DNA of 64,000 bases from Ridgeia piscesae (lineage: Eukaryota > Annelida > Polychaeta > Sabellida > Siboglinidae), in contig JAODUO010001190.1 in NCBI GenBank assembly GCA_025642075.2, positions 1-64,000 of the forward strand. The letters run 5' to 3'. Of the stretch, positions 34,178-46,100 are shown one piece after another; position 1 is the first letter of the stretch, and each line of letters opens with the position of its first letter. Under the pieces are notes generated by a model. That model was not told the origin of the DNA and searched no databases. It was given only the letters and a program-made list of their open reading frames with translations. The position numbers and the translations under genes were made by a program.

Positions 34178-37100
34178 CACACACACACTGCACAGTTTTG
34201 CCACATCTATATCTCTCTATCTGACCAGTCTTTCCAATTAGATCCCCACAAAGCCCGCTTCAACGAGGCCATTTATTGTGAAGTGTCAGTCACATTAGAC
34301 GGGTCCTTCAGTATTTTGTTTTACACAATTATAGGTTAGTGTCAGTCTAATTAAGCATGAAATTGAGCCAAACTCTGTGTTCATACTTCCACTATGGACA
34401 TTGCCACTTGGTTATCGAAAATCACTCAATGGTAATGCACTACAATTCAGTGGCCGCCAAAGTAAACAGACGTATAAGACGTGGCCATTTAAAATGTTGC
34501 TTGTTGACAACGACTGAAGCGCTCTGGAGCCAATACAACTGCATTAGGTTGAATGTGCAGGGCCAAACTGTGTGGTGACTTAAAAAAGCACTTGTCTGAT
34601 TTACCTCGGAAAGGCTATCAACTGAGGAAATTCACTAGATTTTTGAATTTGTTCATTTGAGGTTACCATTGTTACTCTTGGTATGAAATTGACATCATTT
34701 GTATGACTGTTGTTGGACTTGGTATGAGGTTGGTGTGACTGTTGTTGGACTTGGTATGAGGTTGGGGTGACTGTTGTTGGACTTGGTATGAGGTTGGGGT
34801 GACTGTTGTTGGACTTGGTATGAGATTGGCGTGACTGTTGTTGGACTTGATATGAGGTTGGTGTGACTGTTGTTGGACTTGATATGAGGTTGGTGTGACT
34901 GTTGTTGGACTTGGTATGAGATTGGCGTGACTGTTGTTGGACTTGGTATTAGGTTGGTGTGACTGTTGTTGGACTTGGTATGAGGTTGGGGTGACTGTTG
35001 TTGGACTTGATATTAGGTTGGTGTGACTGTTGTTGGACTTGGTATGAGGTTGACTGTTGTCGGACTTGGTATGAGGTTGGTGTGACTGTTGTTGGACTTG
35101 ATATGAGATTGGCGTGACTGTTGTTGGACTTGGTATGAGGTTGGCGTGACTGTTGTTGGACTTGGTATGAGGTTGGCGTGACTGTTGTTGGACTTGGTAT
35201 GAGGTTGGCGTGACTGTTGTTGGACTTGATATGAGGTTGGTGTGACTGTTGTTGGACTTGATATGAGGTTGGTGTGACTGTTGTTGGACTTGATATGAGG
35301 TTGGCGTGACTGTTGTTGGACTTGGTATGAGGTTGGCGTGACTGTTGTTGGACTTGGTATGAGGTTGGCAAGTGACTGTTGTTGGACTTGGTATGAGGTT
35401 GGCGTGACTGTTGTTGGACTTGGTATGAGGTTGGGTTGACTGTTGTTGGACTTGATATGAGATTGGCGTGACTGTTGTTGGACTTGATATGAGATTGGCG
35501 TGACTGTTGTTGGACTTGATATGAGATTGGCGTGACTGTTGTTGGACTTGGTATGAGGTTGGCGTGACTGTTGTTGGACTTGGTATGAGGTTGGCGTGAC
35601 TGTTGTTGGACTTGGTATGAGGTTGGTGTGACTGTTGTTGGACTTGATATGAGATTGGCGTGACTGTTGTTGGACTTGGTATGAGGTTGGCGTGACTGTT
35701 GTTGGACTTGGTATTAGGTTGGCGTGACTGTTGTTGGACTTGATATGAGATTGGCGTGACTGTTGTTGGACTTGGTATGAGGTTGGCGTGACTGTTGTTG
35801 GACTTGGTATGAGGTTGGCGTGACTGTTGTTGGACTTGGTATGAGGTTGGTGTGACTGTTGTTGGACTTGATATGAGATTGGCGTGACTGTTGTTGGACT
35901 TGGTATGAGGTTGGTGTGACTGTTGTTGGACTTGGTATGAGGTTGGGTTGACTGTTGTTGGACTTGGTATGAGGTTGGTGTGACTGTTGTTGGACTTGGT
36001 ATGAGGTTGGGGTGACTGTTGTTGGACTTGGTATGAGATTGGCGTGACTGTTGTTGGACTTGATATGAGGTTGGTGTGACTGTTGTTGGACTTGGTATGA
36101 GATTGGCGTGACTGTTGTTGGACTTGGTATTAGGTTGGTGTGACTGTTGTTGGACTTGGTATGAGGTTGGGGTGACTGTTGTTGGACTTGGTATGAGGTT
36201 GGGGTGACTGTTGTTGGACTTGATATTAGGTTGGTGTGACTGTTGTTGGACTTGGTATGAGGTTGACTGTTGTCGGACTTGGTATGAGGTTGGTGTGACT
36301 GTTGTTGGACTTGATATGAGATTGGCGTGACTGTTGTTGGACTTGGTATGAGGTTGGGTTGACTGTTGTCGGACTTGGTATGAGTTTGACTGTTGTTGGA
36401 CTTGGTATGAGGTTGACTGTTGTTGGACTTGGTATGAGGTTGGCGTGACTGTTGTTGGACTTGGTATGAGGTTGGCGTGACTGTTGTTGGACTTGGTATG
36501 AGGTTGGTGTGACTGTTGTTGGACTTGATATGAGGTTGGCGTGACTGTTGTTGGACTTGGTATGAGGTTGGCGTGACTGTTGTTGGACTTGGTATGAGGT
36601 TGGCGTGACTGTTGTTGGACTTGGTATGAGGTTGGCGTGACTGTTGTTGGACTTGGTATGAGGTTGGGTTGACTGTTGTTGGACTTGATATGAGATTGGC
36701 GTGACTGTTGTTGGACTTGGTATGAGGTTGGCGTGACTGTTGTTGGACTTGGTATGAGGTTGGTGTGACTGTTGTTGGACTTGATATGAGATTGGCGTGA
36801 CTGTTGTTGGACTTGGTATGAGGTTGGTGTGACTGTTGTTGGACTTGGTATGAGGTTGGGTTGACTGTTGTTGGACTTGGTATGAGGTTGGCGTGACTGT
36901 TGTTGGACTTGATATGAGGTTGGCGTGACTGTTGTTGGACTTGATATGAGGTTGGTGTGACTGTTGTTGGACTTGGTATGAGGTTGGCGTGACTGTTGTT
37001 GGACTTGGTATGAGGTTGGCGTGACTGTTGTCAGACTTGGTATGAGGTTGGCGTGACTGTTGTTGGACTTGGTATTAGGTCGGGTTGACTGTTGTTGGAC

Positions 37101-40100
37101 TTGATATGAGATTGGCGTGACTGTTGTTGGACTTGGTATGAGGTTGGCGTGACTGTTGTTGGACTTGGTATGAGGTTGGGTTGACTGTTGTTGGACTTGA
37201 TATGAGATTGGCGTGACTGTTGTTGGACTTGGTATAAGGTTGGCATGACTGTTGTTGGACTTGGTATGAGGTTGGGTTGACTGTTGTCGGACTTGGTATG
37301 AGGTTGGGTTGACTGTTGTCGGACTTGGTATGAGGTTGGTGTGACTGTTGTTGGACTTGGTATGAGGTTGGGTTGACTGTTGTTGGACTTGATATGAGGT
37401 TGGTGTGACTGTTGTTGGACTTGATATGAGGTTGGGTTGACTGTTGTTGGACTTGATATGAGGTTGGCGTGACTGTTGTTGGACTTGATATGAGATTGGC
37501 GTGACTGTTGTTGGACTTGGTATGAGGTTGGGTTGACTGTTGTTGGACTTGATATGAGGTTGGCGTGACTGTTGTTGGACTTGATATGAGATTGGCGTGA
37601 CTGTTGTTGGACTTGGTATGAGGTTGGGTTGACTGTTGTCGGACTTGGTATGAGGTTGGCGTGACTGTTGTTGGACTTGGTATGAGGTTGGGTTGACTGT
37701 TGTTGGACTTGATATGAGGTTGGCGTGACTGTTGTTGGACTTGGTATGAGGTTGGGTTGACTGTTGTTGGACTTGATATGAGGTTGGCGTGACTGTTGTT
37801 GGACTTGATATGAGATTGGCGTGACTGTTGTTGGACTTGGTATGAGGTTGGGTTGACTGTTGTCGGACTTGGTATGAGGTTGGCGTGACTGTTGTTGGAC
37901 TTGGTATGAGGTTGGGGTGACTGTTGTTGGACTTGGTATGAGGTTGGGTTGACTGTTGTCGGACTTGGTATGAGATTGGCGTGACTGTTGTTGGACTTGG
38001 TATGAGGTTGGCGTGACTGTTGTCGGACTTGGTATGAGGTCGGGTTGACTGTTGTTGGACTTGGTATGAGGTTGGGGTGACTGTTGTTGGACTTGGTATG
38101 AGGTTGGGTTGACTGTTGTTGGACTTGATATGAGGTCGGGTTGACTGTTGTTGGACTTGGTATGAGGTTGGGTTGACTGTTGTCGGACTTGGTATGAGGT
38201 TGGCGTGACTGTTGTCGGACTTGGTATGAGGTCGGGTTGACTGTTGTTGGACTTGGTATGAGGTTGGGGTGACTGTTGTTGGACTTGGTATGAGGTTGGG
38301 TGACTGTTGTTGGACTTGATATGAGGTCGGGTTGACTGTTGTTGGACTTGATATGAGGTCGGGTTGACTGTTGTTGGACTTGGTATGAGGTCGGGTTGAC
38401 TGTTGTCGGACTTGGTATGAGGTTGGCGTGACTGTTGTTGGACTTGGTATGAGGTTGGCGTGACGGTTGTCGGACTTGGTATGAGGTTGGCGTGACTGTT
38501 GTCGGACTTGGTATGAGGTTGGGTTGTCTGTTGTTGGACTTGGTATGAGGTTGGCGTGACTGTTGTCGGACTTGGTATGAGGTTGGCGTGACTGTTGTCG
38601 GACTTGGTATGAGGTTGGGTTGACTGTTGTTGGACTTGGTATGAGGTTGGCGTGTCTGTTGTCGGACTTGATATGAGGTTGGTGTGACTGTTGTTGGACT
38701 TGATATGAGGTTGGCGTGACTGTTGTTGGACTTGGTATGAGATTGGCGTGACTGTTGTTGGACTTAGTATGAGGTTAGGGTGACTGTTGTCAGACTTGGT
38801 ATGAGATTGGCGTGACTGTTGTTGGACTTGGTATTAGGTTGGGGTGACTGTTGTTGGACTTGGTATGAGGTTGGCGTGACTGTTGTCAGACTTGGTATTA
38901 GGTTGGCGTGACTGTTGTCAGACTTGGTATGAGATTGGCGTGACTGTTGTTGGACTTGGTATTAGGTTGGGGTGACTGTTGTTGGACTTGGTATGAGGTT
39001 GGCGTGACTGTTGTCGGACTTGATATGAGGTTGGTGTGACTGTTGTTGGACTTGGTATTAGGTTGGCGTGACTGTTGTTGGACTTGGTATGAGGTTGGCG
39101 TGACTGTTGTCGGACTTGGTATGAGGTTGGGGTGACTGTTGTTGGACTTGGTATTAGGTTGGGGTGACTGTTGTTGGACTTGGTATTAGGTTGGGGTGAC
39201 TGTTGTTGGACTTGGTATGAGATTGGGGTGACTGTTGTTGGACTTGGTATGAGGTTGGGTTGACTGTTGTTGGATCAGGTATGACAAAACATGACTGGCA
39301 TAAAACATACCGGGCTGAAATCTGAGTGGTATTTGGTACAGTTGTAAGAATCTGTTAATGGAACTGTGTCATTTATCTCAGAACATGCGGATGTCACTCC
39401 TGAATGGTGCTTACATCTGTTGCTATCTAGTGTAAGAAAACACCAGCATCTGTCTACTCTTAGTCAACCATAACAAAACATCAGCATCTTGATGAGCTTG
39501 TATATTATATAATGCACAACCTCAGTATATTATATAATGCACAACCTCAATGTGACACCTTCATGTGCAAGTTACTAGAAGTATCGCTGACGCGTGGCTG
39601 TACAAACACAAATGCTCACAGCCCCTGGATGTCAGTGGATGAACTTATATGAGCTTAGTGTGACACATTTATATGGGCAAGTAACAAAGTACTGCAGATG
39701 CAGAGCAGTGCAGACTAAATGTGTCATCATAGAGGTCTCCACCATAGTGAGTCAGGTTTACACACCGACGTTCAAAAATGTTCTTGTACTCATTCAGTCA
39801 CATACAATTTACTCTTTTACCCAGTTTTCAGAGTTCAACAAGATCTGGTTAACAAGGAACTGTCAACGGTACTTATTTACAAGGGCACAATATATTGATT
39901 ACCCCATGTGTGATCATGTAAATGCTTTGTCAGATTGTAAAGACAAATTCTTCATCATCTTATTGATATATCTGCTGAATACATTTAGGTGAAATTACAT
40001 GCTGCCAGTGCTTACAAAAACAATGGTCAATGCACTGACAACTGTCACTGGGTAGAAAACTGGCAAATTGTAACTTTACAAATTAAACTCTTCAAGAAAC

Positions 40101-43100
40101 ATAACATTACCCTGCCAACAGATTATATCATGAAGCCTGCTGCTATGCTTCACCAACCACATTCACTCGTCAACTTTATAAACAAAATTTCAATTTCCGC
40201 AATTTTATTGAAACACATCAGCAAAGTCAACTATTCACTGACGCCGTTAGCATTCAGCAAGAACATACACACGAACGTAACGTAATTCTTGCCCAGCGGT
40301 GGCGGGTGCTGCTTACATAGATGGCCTTGACGAATCAATAAAGACACACTGCGTGTACTGGCACCATTCACTCCACACTGGCGCAGTAAGCGCACATTAC
40401 AGTCGCAAACCACACTCTCATCACTTGTTCACCTTGTGTGCAAACACACACATATGCTGCACACGTTCACCGTCCACACCATCAGGCAGGCGTAGTAAGT
40501 CTGCACAGTCATTTCATAGATTCCATAATTTGTTCTGCAGATGGCTATGACGGGGTCTCATAACTGTCAATATTTACCTATTTGTAAAATGCTACAGAAC
40601 GAGTTAGGTGCAATGTGAAAGCTTATGTACTGTTAGCATAAACAAGTTGTAAATTATATTGCATAACCGACACCCATAGCAATAGTTTGGGTAAAAAATT
40701 CAAACATAATTACAATGGTTATTATTGTAAATATTTAAGAGTTTTGTATGTATCATATTACAAGACTGAACATTATAATTACACCTGTAATTAACCTACA
40801 CACTGGGAAATCATTATGAATAGGTTCAACAGAAAATGTTGCGGAAAAAAAACTGTGTGGACAACTCCTTAGCCCAGGTAGAAAAGATCTTACATGTGGA
40901 GATTATCCCCGAAGCCTCAGAGCAGATTCTTCTAGGTAGCTGAGAAGTATCTGGTGCATAGGTGACAGACTGCTCGACATTGCACACATGTACGCGCTTT
41001 CAGTACGTTCATTACCAATTAGCAGCGATCAAAGAGATCGGCATTGATCAACGGTGGACTCATTAACGAGATATAATCATGGTCTATCTCGCTCACACCA
41101 GGAAAGTCCTGGACGTGTCCTCGCCATCATCATCAGACTGCGTAAGAAACAACTCATGACATCTGATGGGCTTTGTAATTCCACAGCAACATGCTAAGAC
41201 ACATCGAAAAATGAGATGGGCATTGATTAACGGAGGATTCACGAGGCAGGTGTAATGACAGTCTATCTGGCACACACCAGGAAAGTCCAGTACGTATACC
41301 TGTCTGTGACTCCAGACTGCGTACAAAACAACTCACGATATCTGATTGGCTCACTGAGACATCCATTGACTGTCATCTCTGACATGAATGTAAAAACCAT
41401 GCAGTTTATACCATCCAGTAAGCTTTTGTCAAATTACGTAAAAACACTCAGAACTGATTTTAAGTCTTTTTACGTAAAAACATCTATACCACAAATAATG
41501 CACCAGTCTATCCCACTAGTTCACGACAAACCATGGAGTTGCCAAAGTAAGACCTTGAGACTCTGCGCGTTATCACTTCTATGTTCTTAGTACTGCTTAC
41601 ATCCCGTTAAGCAAATATATGGCCATGGGAACGCCACAGTTTAACCAGAGACCTGTCTCCTTCTTCATGACTGGCACATGACTGTCCAACACTGGTACAA
41701 ATGTCGGGTATAATTTTATACAGTTGATAAGACGGGTGGAATATAGAGGGAGCCACAATGATAACTGGTGGTTATTTGTGACTAGGGGCCCGCATTATTT
41801 TATCACCCTAACTTATTTTATCTTATTTATTTGATTTTAACTTATTTATATACTTAATTTATATTTAGTCAACACATTAATGTGAATCGCTTTAATTGAC
41901 ATTTAATTATTTAAAACGTGCTATATTAAGAAATGTAATTATTGTTACTACAGTGTATTATCAACTGATAATGAAACTGAAATTACACTGGGTTATTATT
42001 TAAGAAAAAATGGTAAACATTTATTTCTGGCTTTAGAACTAAGAAGTGTTTGTGCCCCTGATGCAATATATAGAGTATTCTATTTTGTCTACTGTTTCTA
42101 TCTTTCTTCAACAGACAAAAAACCCTAATCGGTTGTCAGTAAAAATGCTTGTTAACAGAGAATCAATGTGTGGCCTAAACACACTGGCAGTTGGTAACGG
42201 TGCAAGTGGAACAGAACAGGAGGACATCCTGCCTTCAAAGTTAGCACAGATTACACACTGTATAGGTCAAAGGTTAGCCAACAATTCAAGTCACCACAAC
42301 ACCAACCACACCCATCAAGAAGCCCCCCAGATTGACAGAGCAGGCTAAGAACTGGGCGGGTCAGTGCAACAAGTGACCCCTCAGATCCTTTGTATACTTC
42401 TGAGTGATCCATGAAACATGAACCCAACAATGACCAGTGTTCAACATTCAAATAGGCCAAGTACACAAAGGTCAATTCAACAAGATGACAACCAGTAGGG
42501 TTTGCAGCAAACAGGACAGTCATAAACAGACAAGTGAACTACAAATTTACACAACATTGCCAAATGAGTAAATGGGAGTATATTATTAATATGTATTAAA
42601 CACCTCGACACACAACAAATTCTATTTGCGTACAATGAAATGCACACACACACACAGCTGACACAAATAGTATATTATCAATTAAAAATAAACTGTAACA
42701 GGTGCTTATGAGAGCAATATCTTTGTAACTTCATTGTGTCTATAATGTATGCCCACTTTGCCCAGTTGCATTGACAACAAGCAGTTAGTTGAACAGTAAC
42801 ATTCACTAGGTTGTTAAATAGTTAGACCACACATATAACAGTTAAACAAACCAAGAACACAGTAATCCATTGGTCTCCATAGATTAGTTCATGGACACTT
42901 CTTACAATTCCTAATTCAAGATAATTTTTTACTACATCCAGAAATGTTCCATTTAAAGAATGCATGGTGGCAGGCATGTAGGGCAGTGTAGCTTATATAA
43001 TACACCTCTAATCATAGTTATTTGTACAAATCCTTGTATAAACAATCGAAATTGAAACAAAGATAGACTGTAGCTGTTAGCCAGAAATACCAGTTCCTGA

Positions 43101-46100
43101 ACAAGAGAACTTTTCTGGCTTGAAAGTTGAAACAGTGCCAGAGATATCATAAACCTGACTGCGTAACTTCAGGTGCTACCATCTATCTATGTTTGCATTC
43201 TAGCGACAGTGCCATGTGACCTTACTTTACAGTTTACACCCCCACTATGCATTCTGTTCTAAAGTTTGCGCTGACATCAGGTAGAATCATCCTGTGTACC
43301 AGGTACTACAGTCATGTGGACTGCAACAGTCAGTGTGGGGAGGGAGATGAAAACATGGGTCCCGACCGTTTTGCTAAAATATATTGGATTTCAGAGCTCT
43401 TAACAATGTTAGTGAAATGGTCCTCTGATGTTAAAATTGCTTTCTCACTTCTCAGCATGTTTTCAAAGTTGTAATAAATGTATCTGCACACCACATCATG
43501 TAGCTGACTAAATGCTAAACTTTAAAAGTGCTACGTAAAATGTGTTTGTAAGTTTAACATTTCTTGACAGTTCACATGTTACTTTCTAATTTTTCTATCA
43601 GTTACCTTCTTCCATAGGGGAACAGTTACCTTTTCCTAGCTACTTTCATTTCAATTACCTGGACACACACTGAAGCCTAACACTTCGGATCAACAAAAAC
43701 CTTTATGGCACAATGGTATAGGTTACTGGTGTGTTACTAGTCTCACAGTAGTCTGCCTCGCAGTAGTCAGTCACGAGGTAGTCTAACAAGAAGAACATTT
43801 CTACAGAAAACCACACAGACATAAATCCTACTAAACAGGAAGTAAACTTTGTAAAAGTATAAATCTGGTGATGAGTCAGTCTGCTAATATGCATGTCACT
43901 GCATGAAGCCTTTGGCTATTGCTTATAATATATATTATATAATTCAATTCTGAATTGAATTAGAAACGATGACAAATTTAATCTGAATAAAAATAAACAC
44001 ATATTTAATTGGAATTTATTACCTCAACTGGAATCAACTGAACTACAGTGTACTGGGAAATATATGAAATTAAATTAAGTTTTTAAAGTTAATTTACATA
44101 GTTCAAAATGTAATGAACTACAAAATATGTACCATAGCATTGTATTGATGTCATTTTCTGACGTACCTTTTTTGTCAAATACAATAATAAACAACAGAAC
44201 TTCCAGTGCATTTACAAACAGATTTGTCACATCTGCTTGCATGGTATTGGTAGCTAGAAAAGAGTGACTAGATTTTACTGATAGGTAGAAAGTCATGGAC
44301 ACTGAGCACTACAGACATAAAGATGAAATGGCATCTAAGACCATCTTGTGGCATGCGAGTGAAGAGACACATGGAAGACACGAGACAGGAAAACCAGCAG
44401 CAACTTCCATCAAAGTTCTGCTTAAAGGAAAATGCAGATTGCAGTGGCTCATGGGTAGAGCTTCGGACTCTCGACTAAGAGGACCCGGGTTCGAATCCTG
44501 TGCTGCAGTGTTAAAACCTTGGGCTAGTTTTTTCACTCTACATAGCTCCAGTTCACATAGCTGTATAACTGAATACCTGGATATAGACAGTGGCAGATAT
44601 GTGTACGAGCAGCCTTCATGTGCATTAAGTGTAGCATATGGCTGGATGCTTCCCAGAGAAGTTGAGATGGTGTCTGATTGAACATGTCTGTCAGGGAAGT
44701 AAAGTGTAAAGCGCTTTGAGCAATCCTGAGGACTGGATATTGTGCTATATAAGAATATACCTTTACAGGTTTATAGATGGAAAGGCTGAAGAGGACAATG
44801 ACAGACAGGGATCAGGGATCTGGAAACAGATGGTTGAAGCTGGTCAATCCCAATGGCTAACATCACTGAAGAATGTGATGGTGTCAGAAAGAATATTGCC
44901 CCCTCCCAATGAAAACGAACCCATGTGTCCATGTTCTATAAATAGAACTTTGATTACACTGGAGTGACTGGACCCCTTGCCTGTAGAGTCCATTTAAAAT
45001 GGACCCAGGGTCCATAGCTTATTTCTTTTCATTATTTGCATTTTTTTAATATGTGTCTTTCTAGGAACACATCTCAAAAACATGCTATTTGTAAAGTTCC
45101 GCTAATTATTGTATTTAGCACAATTTTGACAAATGTGGTTGCCTCCCAGCATAACGAATATGGTAATGGGAAACAGCAAAACTGATGAATGTGCTAATGA
45201 TATGTGTAGTCCAGTTGTGGAACAAATGAACTGTTGGACATTGAACAGCCTAAAACAGTTGATCTATCCGTTAGTGTGAACATTGTAGTCTGACTGTCAG
45301 TTGCAATCTTCTGTTAAAGGTGCTAACTTGCACAGGTGCTAAAAGTTGGTCAAGTTAGATTCTATAGATGTTGTGTGATGTAGTTTTCACAAATAACGGA
45401 ACAAAAGTGAACAAGTGTATGAATTTTGCCAATTTTTAATAGACCAGGAAGTTTTGGAGGGAGAGAGAGATAATTTGGCAGCTTGAAGCTGCTACTACAG
45501 TAAACAACTATAGAGCATTATCTATAGGGTAGACCATCTATTAATACTGACAACTTTGTATTAGTAAAAAATGTCTGCACTTGCTTTGGGAAATATATAT
45601 ACAGTGTAGATTAAACATTGTTTTATGTGATGGAATTAAACGTATGGGCAATAAATGGAACAGAAAATATGCAGCCACTGATCTTTGTTATTCTGAAAAG
45701 AATTTTTTTGGTCTAACAGGCAGATTTAAAAACTAAAATACTACAGTACAATAGCTAGTATCTATAATTTTTTACACCATATAGGATATTTAGGGATCGA
45801 TGCTAATCTCAATTATATTGACAAGCAATACTATTTAAAATTGGACGGTCGTGATTTGTTTGTTCAAGGATTCACAGCGCTAGAGGTTGGTTATTGAGTC
45901 GGATAATCCATTATGTATATTGGCATTCTTTGTTTAGCTGAAAATTGGTCTGAGGTAAAAATACTTTTATTCAGTAAAAAACAGGATCTGGATAATAAAT
46001 TGCCCAGCCCAACAGCTAGACACTAATTAAGTCGGAGACAAAATCGGGCGATTGTCATTTAATGACGGTAAATGGATAATCGAGAGAAGAACGAGCACCT

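Noticed and set aside
34949..35371. 140-codon - strand frame (TSYQVQQQS type)
   Set aside because: Produced by the 32-bp array; frames rotate every unit and it breaks at indels.
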